Under the pieces are notes generated by a model. That model had not been told where the DNA came from and ran no database searches. It was given only the letters and a program-made list of their open reading frames with translations. DNA of 64,000 nucleotides from contig NZ_JBIPKI010000004.1 of assembly GCF_044068515.1 (NCBI RefSeq), positions 34,668-98,667 of the forward strand, in the 5' to 3' direction. Within the stretch, counting starts at the first letter, position 1. Each line of letters begins with the position of its first letter. The position numbers were made by a program, and so were the translations under genes. Origin of the DNA: Desulfurivibrio sp044068515. GTDB taxonomy: Bacteria > Desulfobacterota > Desulfobulbia > Desulfobulbales > Desulfurivibrionaceae. Below, piece after piece: positions 54,865-63,225 of the stretch.

Positions 54865-55794
54865 ATGATGACCGCTGATCAAATTGATCTTAAGGTAAAA
54901 ATCGGCAGTTTGGTGCTGCGCAATCCGGTCATGACCGCTTCCGGAACATTTGGTTATGGTCGAGAATTCAAAGACTTCGTTAACCTTCACCACCTGGGCG
55001 CGGTGGTGGTCAAAGGGATATCGCTACTGCCCCGGGCGGGCAATCCGCCGCCCCGGCTGGTGGAAACCCCGTGCGGAATGCTTAACGCCATCGGCCTGGA
55101 AAATGTCGGGGTGGAGCGCTTTTTGGTGGACAAACTACCTTGGTTGCGCAAACGGAAAACGACGGTGGTGGTCAATATTCTCGGCAACACGGTGGAGGAA
55201 TACACCGCTCTGGCGGCCCGGCTGGATGGTGAGGACGGCGTCGCCGCCCTGGAGGTCAATATTTCCTGCCCCAATGTCAAGCAGGGCGGGGTGGCTTTCG
55301 GAACTGATCCCCGGATGGCCGCGGCGGTGACCCGCGCGGTGCGCAGGGCCACCGGACTGCCCCTGATTATCAAACTATCCCCCAATGTCAGCGACATCCA
55401 GGCCATGGCCCGGGCAGCGGCCGAAGAGGGCGCCGATGCCGTGTCCCTGATCAACACCCTGCTGGGGATGGCCATTGATCTGCGCACCCGGCGGCCGCGG
55501 CTGGCCAACGTGGTGGGCGGGCTTTCCGGGCCGGCCATCAAGCCGGTGGCCCTGCGGATGGTCTGGCAGGTAGCTCAAGCCGTGCGCATCCCGGTGATCG
55601 GGATTGGCGGCATTATGACCGCCGAGGACGCCCTGGAATTTATCGTTGCCGGAGCCCATGCCGTCCAGGTGGGCACCGCCAACTTCATCAACCCCGAGGC
55701 TGCCGGGGAAATCGTCGACGGGATCAGCAATTATCTCCAGGTGCAGAACATTGCCTCCCTCACCGAGCTGCGGGGATCGCTGCTTCTTGCCTGA
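54865..55794 (+). CDS. pyrD: Dihydroorotate dehydrogenase, class 1B catalytic subunit
   Basis: Oxidises dihydroorotate to orotate in pyrimidine synthesis. The 309-residue FMN barrel has NPVMTASGTFGYG at the start, GLENVGVERF, the catalytic Cys in NISCPNVKQGG (about residue 133, class 1B), LIIKLSPN and VIGIGGIMTAEDALEF. ATG at 54865 or 54868 are both possible; the two Mets are adjacent. Paired with pyrK. Confidence 0.96.
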   Translation: MMTADQIDLKVKIGSLVLRNPVMTASGTFGYGREFKDFVNLHHLGAVVVKGISLLPRAGNPPPRLVETPCGMLNAIGLENVGVERFLVDKLPWLRKRKTTVVVNILGNTVEEYTALAARLDGEDGVAALEVNISCPNVKQGGVAFGTDPRMAAAVTRAVRRATGLPLIIKLSPNVSDIQAMARAAAEEGADAVSLINTLLGMAIDLRTRRPRLANVVGGLSGPAIKPVALRMVWQVAQAVRIPVIGIGGIMTAEDALEFIVAGAHAVQVGTANFINPEAAGEIVDGISNYLQVQNIASLTELRGSLLLA

Positions 55795-55942
55795 TCAGCC
55801 GCCCGGCCCGTCGGCCCTGTTGTTATGCCACCTGCCCATCAACAATTATCATGAACCAGCGGCCGGCCGCCGGGGCCGGGCTAATCCTTGCGCCACGAAT
55901 TCCCGTCAAATCAAAAAAATTACCGCAGGCAAGCAATCGGTT

Positions 55943-56638
55943 ATGAACAGCGCTAAAAAAATCCCTCTGCACATCGACTGGCAGCAGATCGACACCGTGC
56001 TCCTGGACATGGACGGCACTCTGCTGGACCGCCACTTTGATGATTACTTCTGGCATTGCTATGTGCCGGAAAATTACGCCCTGCTCCATGACCTGGAAAT
56101 CGAAGAAGCGCGGCGGCGCCTGCGCAGCGCTTACGATAACCAGGAGGGAACCCTGGCCTGGACCAACCTGGATTACTGGTCCGAGCAGCTGGGGTTGGAT
56201 ATTCCCGAACTCAAGCGCCGGGTGGACGCCTTGGTCGACGTCCACCCCCATGTGGTGGACTTTTTAGAATTCTGTCGTAAAAACGATAAGATGATATATC
56301 TCGTGACCAACGCTCATCACAAAACCCTGGCCATCAAGATGGCCAAAGCCGCCCTCAATGGATACTGGGACCAGGCGGTCTGCGCCGAGCAAATCGGCCA
56401 GGCCAAGGAGGAAGCGGCCTTCTGGCCGCGTCTTGAGCGGCACCTGGGGTACGATAAACAGCGAACGCTGCTGGTCGATGATACTGAGCGGGTTTTGGAC
56501 CAGGCAAACGCATACGGCCTCAAATACCTGGTCCATGTAGCCCGGGCCAGCAGCCGGGCTCCGCACCGGTTTTCCGCCAAATATCCTTCCATTGTCTTCT
56601 TCAACGAATTGATCTCCGGCTCAAGCCAGCAGCTTTAA
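55943..56638 (+). CDS. HAD-family nucleotidase (YrfG-like, GMP/IMP type)
   Basis: A 231-residue haloacid-dehalogenase-type phosphatase. It has motif I LLDMDGTLLDRHFDDYFW (Asp nucleophile), motif II VTNAHHKTL (Thr), motif III Lys in GQAKEEAAFW and motif IV LLVDDTERVLDQA. The motif order and HFD-F pattern near motif I match the YrfG family of purine nucleotidases (GMP/IMP 5'-nucleotidase). It lies downstream of pyrD but 148 bases away, so an operon is not certain. ATG at 55943 is used. Confidence 0.85.
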   Translation: MNSAKKIPLHIDWQQIDTVLLDMDGTLLDRHFDDYFWHCYVPENYALLHDLEIEEARRRLRSAYDNQEGTLAWTNLDYWSEQLGLDIPELKRRVDALVDVHPHVVDFLEFCRKNDKMIYLVTNAHHKTLAIKMAKAALNGYWDQAVCAEQIGQAKEEAAFWPRLERHLGYDKQRTLLVDDTERVLDQANAYGLKYLVHVARASSRAPHRFSAKYPSIVFFNELISGSSQQL

Positions 56639-56801
56639 CCCTGACCTTCCGGTTTGCTTTGCAGGCGAAGGTTCCTGGGTCCGGGAGCAGGCGGCGATGC
56701 GCTTTGGGGCTACCGGCTTTTCCGGCGACGACCCCTTAAAGCAGTGCAAGCAACAGGGCAAAGCTTAGGCCTGGAGGAAGCGGCCAGGAAAGGGGACGAG
56801 G

Positions 56802-57752
56802 CTAGAAGGTCATCCGGATATGACTGCCGATGTGGTAAATGGCGTCGGGGTTCTGACCCCCGCTGGAGGAGAGGGGAGCGCCGTCGGATGCGCCATGCAG
56901 CTGCGGGATTGGCGGGGCGCCGGGGGGAGCATCGTCGATGCTGACATAGCCCAGGTGGGCTTCGTAAACCAGGTTGTCCAGCAACCTGTAGGTGGCGGCG
57001 ATGTCCAGCCCCCAGCGCCGGCTCTGTTCAGTGAGGCCGGGGATTTTTTCGTCGCTGCCGCGATTGGTTTTGGCAACGCCCAAGGTGCCGCGCAGGTTGA
57101 GCTGCTGGGAGAGGTTATAGCCCAGGTAGAGGAATACCGCGCGTCCTTCATGGCCCCTTGCTTCAAGGGCCTGGTCCGGCCCGCCCAGAGGAGCGAAAAT
57201 GTAGGCGGGATAAGGCAAAGATCCCCCGATGGTAGCGGCGGAGGAGCCTGCGTAACCGCTCTGGTAAGCATAGAGCAGGCCGGCATTCAAGGATTCGTGG
57301 CTCATTCCCGCTTCCAGGCTCAGGGACAGGCCTTGATCCTGGGCTTGGCCGGCAAAATAATTCAGGCTTTCATGCTCGCTGAGCCCGGAGGGGGCCAGGC
57401 GATTGGTGTCGATCCGGGTTGCCCCATAGTAGGAACCGTAACCCAGGCTGGCGACGCCGGTTGTGGTCGGCGGGCCGGGATAGCGGGCCAGGTATGAGGA
57501 GGTCAGGCCGTAATCACCCTCATCCGCCAGCGGGCCGGTGGTATAGTAACCGAGTGCGAAGCGGGAGGGCAGGGCCTGATCGGCCAGTGAGCTGCTTTGG
57601 TTTCCGAAGCCGGGCAGAAAACGGCTGAGCAGCGGGCCGGAGAAGAAACGCTCTCCTTTGCCGTCCCGGTCATCCGCCAGGGCGGATGAGGCCGGCGCCA
57701 GCAGGCAGGCGGCGCTGCTCAGTAGGGCTATGCCGAGGATTCGGAATTTCAT
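56802..57752 (-). CDS. Outer-membrane beta-barrel protein of unknown function
   Basis: A 316-residue exported protein. A signal peptide (RILGIALLSSAACLLAPASSALA) is cut to its ends: it begins MKFRILG and ends in the AxA cleavage region SALA. The mature part alternates aromatic and small residues (LFLYLGYNLSQQLNLRG, YEAHLGYVSIDD) and ends in Phe (GSHIRMTF), the usual C-terminus of a barrel. I do not recognise a family. A strong promoter lies upstream at 57836-57864. It is divergent from the NAGGN operon. Confidence 0.7.
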   Translation of the reverse strand: MKFRILGIALLSSAACLLAPASSALADDRDGKGERFFSGPLLSRFLPGFGNQSSSLADQALPSRFALGYYTTGPLADEGDYGLTSSYLARYPGPPTTTGVASLGYGSYYGATRIDTNRLAPSGLSEHESLNYFAGQAQDQGLSLSLEAGMSHESLNAGLLYAYQSGYAGSSAATIGGSLPYPAYIFAPLGGPDQALEARGHEGRAVFLYLGYNLSQQLNLRGTLGVAKTNRGSDEKIPGLTEQSRRWGLDIAATYRLLDNLVYEAHLGYVSIDDAPPGAPPIPQLHGASDGAPLSSSGGQNPDAIYHIGSHIRMTF

Positions 57753-57835
57753 GGTCGCTAAAATTAAACCTGAATGGGTTTATGTTCCTGAATTATCGTG
57801 GTTGACCCTTCGCCGGGCAGCAATTTTCTAATCAG

Positions 57836-57864
57836 ATTATAATTAGTCTGTAATCCCGGGTCAA
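57836..57864 (-). promoter_or_regulatory. Strong sigma-70-type promoter of the barrel gene
   Basis: On minus: TTGACC (57864-57859, five of six), 17-base spacer, TATAAT (57841-57836, perfect). It stands 84 bases before the start of the barrel gene and is among the best-matched promoters in the window. Confidence 0.75.
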
Positions 57865-58241
57865 GCGGCTTTGCTGTAAAAGTACAATTTTTTTTACTTT
57901 ATGGTGATGCAATGAGCAAATGAAGGCCGGGAACGGTTAGGACCACGCTTAACTCCCGCGGCGCCGCCACGGTCATTCTGGTGCGGGCGGGCCAGAACTT
58001 TCGGCCGGGCTTGCGCAATATCGCTGAGCGGTTATGCTATAATAAACCTGGAAAAAATGTGCGGTTGCGAGAGGTTTTCGCCCCGCTGACCGGCAACGCT
58101 TCTCTCTCTGTTGAAACTCAGGGAGCTGGAAAGCGGGGCGGCGAGCAAACAGCGGTTGCCCATTCTGCCTGCTGCCCGAAGCGGGGGCTCGATAGCGGCG
58201 AACCCGCTTACCGCTTGCCGCCGGAAAAAAGGAGTTTGCCT
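57865..58241 (+). promoter_or_regulatory. NAGGN operon promoter and structured leader
   Basis: TGC-TATAAT at 58035-58043 is an extended -10 promoter, without a clear -35. The leader from about 58050 to 58241 contains an inverted repeat GCCCCGCT/AGCGGGGC (58080-58087 with 58132-58139). The reading frame is open through the leader but lacks an N-terminal Cys, so it is probably untranslated. Nothing else is seen between 57865 and 58034. Confidence 0.5.
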
Positions 58242-60026
58242 GTGTGTGGTATTTGCGGAGAAATCAGTTTTGGTCAGGCTAAGCCAACTGGTCAGACCCT
58301 GGAGAGGATGACCACGGCCATGGAGCGCCGGGGTCCCGACGGTTCGGGAATTATGGTCCAGAACCGGATGGCCTTCGGCCACTGCCGCTTAAAAATAATC
58401 GATCTTTCCGATCGTTCCCAGCAACCGATGCTGGACCCGGAACTGGGTCTCGGGATCGTTTTCAACGGGGCCATTTACAACTACCGGGAGCTGAAGCAGG
58501 AGCTGCAAACCCGAGGCTACCGTTTTTTTTCCGAAGGCGACACCGAGGTTCTGCTCAAGGCCTACCACGCCTGGGGCGAGAATTTTGTCGAGCGGCTAAG
58601 CGGGATGTTTGCCTTCGCTATCTGGGAGCGCGACAGTGGACGGGTGCTGCTGGGACGGGACCGGCTGGGCATCAAGCCCCTCTATCTCCAGGAAAGCCGG
58701 CAGGGCTTGCGCTTTGCCTCCTCGCTGCCGGCCCTGCTGGCCGCCGGCGATGTCGATACCAGCCTGGACCCGGCGGCCCTCCATCATTATCTCACCTTTC
58801 ATGCCGTGGTTCCGGCCCCCCATACCATTCTGCGGGGGGTGCGCAAGCTGCCCCCCGCGACCCTGCTGCGGATCGAGGCCGACGGTTCCCGGCAAAGCCG
58901 CTGTTACTGGCAGCCCGATTTCACGCGCCGGCCCGGCGATGAGGAACGCTCCTTCAATGAATGGCAGGATCTGGTCCTGGAGTCTTTGCGCACCGCGGTC
59001 AAACGGCGCCTGATCGCCGACGTGCCGGTGGGGGTGCTGCTCTCCGGGGGGCTCGATTCCAGCCTGATTGTCGGCCTGCTGGCGGAAGCCGGCCAGCGGG
59101 ATCTCAACACCTACTCGGTGGGTTTTGCCGGGGTCGGCGAGGAAAAAGGCGATGAGTTCAGCTATTCCGACCTGATCGCCGACCATTTTGCCACCCGCCA
59201 CCACCGGATCTTTGTCGAAAACGCGGGCCTGCTGGACTCCCTGGCCGCGACGGTGGGGGCGATGAGCGAACCCATGGTCAGCCATGACGCCATCGGTTTT
59301 TTCCTGCTCTCCCAGGAGGTTGCCAAAACCATCAAGGTGGTCCAGAGCGGCCAGGGGGCCGACGAGGTCTTCGCCGGTTATCACTGGTATCCCAAGATGA
59401 TGACCGCCGCCGCCCAGAGAGATCCGGTGGGGGCTTACGCCGCGGCCTTTTTCGACCGGGACCACAACGAAACGGCGGCGCTGGTGACCGCTCCGCAGCT
59501 GGAACGGGACTTCAGCCGGGAATTTGTCGCCGCCCATTTTGCCGCCGCCGGGGCCGCGGAGGCGGTGGACAAGGCCCTGCGCCTGGATACCACCATCATG
59601 CTGGTGGATGATCCGGTCAAACGGGTGGACAATATGACCATGGCCTGGGGCCTGGAGGCCCGGGTGCCTTTTCTCGATCACGATCTGGTGGAACTGGCCG
59701 CCCGGATTCCGGCCCGTCACAAGGTGGCGGAAGGGGGCAAGCATGTCCTCAAGGAGGCGGCCCGCCGGGTAATCCCCGCCGCGGTCATCGACCGGCCCAA
59801 AGGTTATTTCCCGGTGCCGGCCCTGAAATACATCCGGGGGGAGGTGCTCGACTTCGTCCGGGATATTCTCCACCAGCCCGCGGCCCAAAAGCGGGGGATC
59901 TTCAACCGCGACTATCTGGCCCAACTGCTGCAGGATCCCGAAGCCCATATCACCCCGCTCCGGGGATCCAAGCTCTGGCAGGTTGCCCTGCTGGAATACT
60001 GGCTGCAGCGGCACAATATCCAGTGA
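58242..60026 (+). CDS. N-acetylglutaminylglutamine amidotransferase (asparagine-synthase type)
   Basis: Makes the terminal amide of N-acetylglutaminylglutamine amide (NAGGN), an osmoprotectant, by a glutamine-dependent reaction. The 594-residue protein has an Ntn-type glutaminase domain at the N-terminus: after GTG, the next codons give CGICGEISFG, so Cys2 becomes the nucleophile. RRGPDGSGIM, GHCRLKIIDLS and FNGAIYNYREL follow. The ATP-pyrophosphatase domain has LLSGGLDSSLIVGL (about residue 268) and GQGADEVFAGYHWY. GTG at 58242 is the only start giving an exposed Cys2, and GGAG stands seven bases before it. First gene of the NAGGN operon. Confidence 0.9.
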   Translation: MCGICGEISFGQAKPTGQTLERMTTAMERRGPDGSGIMVQNRMAFGHCRLKIIDLSDRSQQPMLDPELGLGIVFNGAIYNYRELKQELQTRGYRFFSEGDTEVLLKAYHAWGENFVERLSGMFAFAIWERDSGRVLLGRDRLGIKPLYLQESRQGLRFASSLPALLAAGDVDTSLDPAALHHYLTFHAVVPAPHTILRGVRKLPPATLLRIEADGSRQSRCYWQPDFTRRPGDEERSFNEWQDLVLESLRTAVKRRLIADVPVGVLLSGGLDSSLIVGLLAEAGQRDLNTYSVGFAGVGEEKGDEFSYSDLIADHFATRHHRIFVENAGLLDSLAATVGAMSEPMVSHDAIGFFLLSQEVAKTIKVVQSGQGADEVFAGYHWYPKMMTAAAQRDPVGAYAAAFFDRDHNETAALVTAPQLERDFSREFVAAHFAAAGAAEAVDKALRLDTTIMLVDDPVKRVDNMTMAWGLEARVPFLDHDLVELAARIPARHKVAEGGKHVLKEAARRVIPAAVIDRPKGYFPVPALKYIRGEVLDFVRDILHQPAAQKRGIFNRDYLAQLLQDPEAHITPLRGSKLWQVALLEYWLQRHNIQ

Positions 60027-60147
60027 GGGATCATGGCGGCCCGGGGCGAACCCCAGGCCGGTCGGCTGGCCATAGGGCTGATTTAAGGCCGGTTTCACCT
60101 GGCCGGCGGCCGCCGGAGCCCCAAGCGGACCAACGGGAGGACCAACG

Positions 60148-61884
60148 GTGCCCAGGGATTTTCTGAAAAAACACCGCTTTGACAAGCTTCACTCCGCCAC
60201 CGCCCGCAGCTGGGCGGAAATTTCCGAACAGGAAGCGGAAACCCTGCCGGAAAACGCCTGGGTCGACTGCGGCTGGGGCCGTTTGCTTTTTGCCCATACC
60301 TTCCGGTCGCCGGAAGCCCTGGTCAAGGCCCTGGGGGCGGAGGAGGAAGGAAGGCGCGATATAGCGCTCTATGTCCGGGACCCCCATGTGGTGGTGGCCC
60401 TGGCTCCCCAGGAGCTTTTTCTCGATCCCTCGGATACTTACCGTCTCTGGCTGGCCCAATACCGGCCCCTGGGTCAGCGCTCGCGGGGCTTCACGGTCCG
60501 CCGGCTGCGGACCCGGGCCGATGCCGCCGCCCTGAGCCGGGTCTGCGCCCGCTGCGGAATGGTCCCCCCCGACCCGGCCTTTGTCTGGAAGAACCGGACC
60601 TCGCGGCGCCTGATTTACCTGGTGGCCGAGGATACCGCCAGCGGCCGGATCGTCGGCTCGGTTACCGGGGTCGACCATACCCGGGTTTTCGCCGATCCCG
60701 AAAACGGCTCCAGTCTCTGGTGCCTGGCGGTGGACCCCCAGGCGCCCCATCCCGGCCTGGGCCAGGCCCTGATCAATCATCTGGCCCAATATTTTCACGT
60801 CCGGGGCCGGGCCTTCATGGATCTCTCCGTGCTCCACGACAACCACCAGGCCATCGCCCTTTATCGCAAGCTGGGATTTCAGCGGATTCCCGCCTTCTGC
60901 ATCAAGCACAAGAATCCGATCAACGAGCCTCTTTTCACCGGACCGGTGCCCGGCGAGGATCTGCTCAATCCCTACGCCCTGATCATCATCCGGGAGGCCC
61001 GGCGCCGGGGAATCGGGGTGGAGGTGCTTGACGCCGAGGAAGGTTATTTTGCCCTGACCATGGGGGGGCGCCGGATCGTTTGCCGGGAGTCGCTTTCCGA
61101 GTTGACCACCGCCATCGCCATGAGCCGCTGCGCCGACAAGGGAGTCACCAGTCGGCTGTTGGCCCGGGCCGGCCTGCGGGTGCCCCGGCAGCAAGCGGCG
61201 GGCAGCGCCGCCGCCAACCGGGAGTTCCTGGACCGGCATGGGGCCCTGGTGGTCAAGCCGGCCCAGGGCGAACAGGGGCACAATGTCTTTGTTCGCCTGG
61301 AAAGTCCCGCCGAGGTGGAAAAGGCGGTGGCGGCCTGCGGTCGGGACGGAGACCGGGTGCTGCTGGAAGAGTTCTGCCCCGGGGAAGATTTAAGGGTGAT
61401 CGTGATCAACTACAAGATGGTGGCGGCGGCCCTGCGCCGGCCGGCGATGGTGGTGGGCACCGGCGAACATACCATCAGCCAGCTGATCGCCAAGCAGTCG
61501 CGGCGGCGGGCAGCGGCCACCGGCGGCGAGAGCCGGATCCCCCTGGACGAGGAAACCCGGCGCTGCGTGCAGGCCGCCGGCTACACCCTGGAGCAGGCGC
61601 CCCCGGCCGGCGAGGAGATTCGGGTCCGCAATACCGCCAACCTCCATACCGGCGGAACCATTCATGACGTCACCGAGCAGCTCCATCCCGAGCTGGTCAA
61701 AGTGGCGGAAGAGGCCGCCCGGGTTCTGGCCATCCCGGTGGTGGGCCTGGACTTGATGGTAACGGCGGTGAACCGGCCGGATTACGTGATCATCGAGGCC
61801 AACGAGCGGCCCGGTCTGGCCAACCACGAACCCCAGCCCACGGCGGAAAGATTTGTCGATTTTCTCTTTCCCCAAACCGTTTAG
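60148..61884 (+). CDS. N-acetylglutaminylglutamine synthetase (GNAT/ATP-grasp fusion)
   Basis: Makes the N-acetylglutaminylglutamine backbone of NAGGN. The 578-residue protein joins a GNAT acetyltransferase (about residues 115-260, with SLWCLAVDPQAPHPGLGQALINHL and LHDNHQAIALYRKLGFQRIP, abbreviated to AVDPQAPHPGLGQAL and ALYRKLGF) to an ATP-grasp ligase (about 300-578, with VVKPAQGEQGHNVFVRL, LEEFCPGEDLRVIVI and VVGLDLMV..IIEANERPG). GTG at 60148 is used, with GGGAGG seven bases upstream. Second gene of the NAGGN operon, 121 bases after the first. Confidence 0.92.
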   Translation: MPRDFLKKHRFDKLHSATARSWAEISEQEAETLPENAWVDCGWGRLLFAHTFRSPEALVKALGAEEEGRRDIALYVRDPHVVVALAPQELFLDPSDTYRLWLAQYRPLGQRSRGFTVRRLRTRADAAALSRVCARCGMVPPDPAFVWKNRTSRRLIYLVAEDTASGRIVGSVTGVDHTRVFADPENGSSLWCLAVDPQAPHPGLGQALINHLAQYFHVRGRAFMDLSVLHDNHQAIALYRKLGFQRIPAFCIKHKNPINEPLFTGPVPGEDLLNPYALIIIREARRRGIGVEVLDAEEGYFALTMGGRRIVCRESLSELTTAIAMSRCADKGVTSRLLARAGLRVPRQQAAGSAAANREFLDRHGALVVKPAQGEQGHNVFVRLESPAEVEKAVAACGRDGDRVLLEEFCPGEDLRVIVINYKMVAAALRRPAMVVGTGEHTISQLIAKQSRRRAAATGGESRIPLDEETRRCVQAAGYTLEQAPPAGEEIRVRNTANLHTGGTIHDVTEQLHPELVKVAEEAARVLAIPVVGLDLMVTAVNRPDYVIIEANERPGLANHEPQPTAERFVDFLFPQTV

Positions 61885-61893
61885 GAATAAAAA

Positions 61894-63006
61894 ATGACCG
61901 AAGTAAGCATCGACCGCCAGTACCTGCTGCGGATTCTCTACGACTTGCTGCAGATTCCCAGCCCTTCGGGGTTTACCAACGATATCGTCCACTTTGTCGG
62001 CGATGAGCTGAAGCGGCTGGAGATCCCCTTTGAAATCACCCGCCGGGGGGCGATCCGGGCCGACCTGCGGGGCCGGCGGCAAAGCCCGGACCGGGGGATT
62101 GTCGCCCATCTCGATACCATCGGCGCCATGGTCAAGCGTCTGAAAAGCAACGGCCGCCTGGCCCTGGTGCCCATCGGCCACTGGTCCAGCCGTTTCGCCG
62201 AAGGGGCCCGGGTCACGGTCTTCAGCGACCAGGGTCGGCGCTATCAGGGCACGGTTCTGCCCCTGAAGGCCTCGGGCCATACCTTTCAGCAGGAAGTCGA
62301 TCTCCAGCCGGTGAGCTGGGACCAGGTGGAGTTGCGGCTGGATGAGCCCTGTGAAAACGAGGTCGATTTAAACCGCCTGGAGATTCATGTCGGGGACTAT
62401 GTCGCGGTGGCTCCGGGCACCGAGATCATGGCCAATGGCTTTATCAATTCCCGTCACCTGGACGACAAGGCCGGGGTGGCGGCGGTGCTGGCGGCGACCA
62501 AAGCGGTGCTGGCCGCCGGGATCACCCTGCCGGTGGACTGCCACCTGCTGTTCACCATTTCCGAGGAGATCGGCTCCGGGGCCTCGGCGGTGCTCCACCG
62601 GGACGTGGCCGAGATGCTGACAGTGGACAACGCCACCCCGGCCAAGGGCCAGAACTCCCGGGAGTTCGGGGTGACCATCGCGATGATGGATTCCAGCGGA
62701 CCCTTCGACTACCACCTGACCCACAAGCTGATCGATCTCTGCCACCAGAACCAGATTCCCCATCAGCGCGATATTTTCCGTTATTATCGCTGCGATTCGG
62801 CCTCGGCGGTGGAGGCGGGCAACGATATCCGCACCGCCCTGGTCAGCTTCGGGGTGGACAGCTCCCACGGCTACGAGCGCACCCATATCGACGCCCTGCT
62901 TTCCGTGGCCCGGCTCCTGAGCCACTACATGCAGAGCGCTCCCACCTTCCTGCGCGACAAGGATGAACTGGGGCCGCTGGAAAACTTTCCCGCTCTCGGC
63001 AGTTAG
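61894..63006 (+). CDS. Osmoprotectant NAGGN system M42 family peptidase
   Basis: A 370-residue M42-type co-catalytic aminopeptidase usually encoded with NAGGN synthesis genes. Metal ligands are His in VAHLDTIGAM, Asp in SRHLDDKAGVA, Glu-Glu in TISEEIGSGAS, Asp in VDNATP and His in DSSHGYERTH. It may degrade or trim NAGGN or free glutamine from it, which is inference. The gene starts nine bases after the synthetase, so the three genes form one operon. Confidence 0.9.
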   Translation: MTEVSIDRQYLLRILYDLLQIPSPSGFTNDIVHFVGDELKRLEIPFEITRRGAIRADLRGRRQSPDRGIVAHLDTIGAMVKRLKSNGRLALVPIGHWSSRFAEGARVTVFSDQGRRYQGTVLPLKASGHTFQQEVDLQPVSWDQVELRLDEPCENEVDLNRLEIHVGDYVAVAPGTEIMANGFINSRHLDDKAGVAAVLAATKAVLAAGITLPVDCHLLFTISEEIGSGASAVLHRDVAEMLTVDNATPAKGQNSREFGVTIAMMDSSGPFDYHLTHKLIDLCHQNQIPHQRDIFRYYRCDSASAVEAGNDIRTALVSFGVDSSHGYERTHIDALLSVARLLSHYMQSAPTFLRDKDELGPLENFPALGS

Positions 63007-63033
63007 CTCAGCGGGCCCCGGGGTTTGGGCCGG

Positions 63034-63150
63034 TTAATTGAAGAGGGCCAGCAGGAACAGCGCCGCCATGACGCAGATGAAGAAAATGCCGACCTTGAAA
63101 CAGACCATGGGATCTTCCGGTTCGTGGGCGTGGTGATCGTGTTCGGCCAT
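63034..63150 (-). CDS. 38-residue histidine-rich single-helix membrane protein
   Basis: A microprotein whose N-terminus is His/Glu-rich (MAEHDHHAHEPEDP) followed by one hydrophobic helix (GIFFICVMAALFLLALF) with two Cys. AGGAGG lies nine bases upstream of the ATG at 63150, a good ribosome site for so short a gene. It could be a metal-binding or assembly factor for a membrane complex; no family is recognised. It converges on the M42 gene. Confidence 0.65.
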   Translation of the reverse strand: MAEHDHHAHEPEDPMVCFKVGIFFICVMAALFLLALFN

Positions 63151-63225
63151 GCTGTTGCCTCCTGGTTTGCGCTATTGGGCCTAGTATCGCCCTGGGAGAG
63201 AGGGACGTCGCCCGGCAAAGGCCTT

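Noticed and set aside
57981..58241. N-terminal extension of the NAGGN amidotransferase frame (87 residues)
   Set aside because: The enzyme needs Cys2 as nucleophile after Met removal; GTG at 58242 with GGAG upstream gives this, so the extension is leader RNA.
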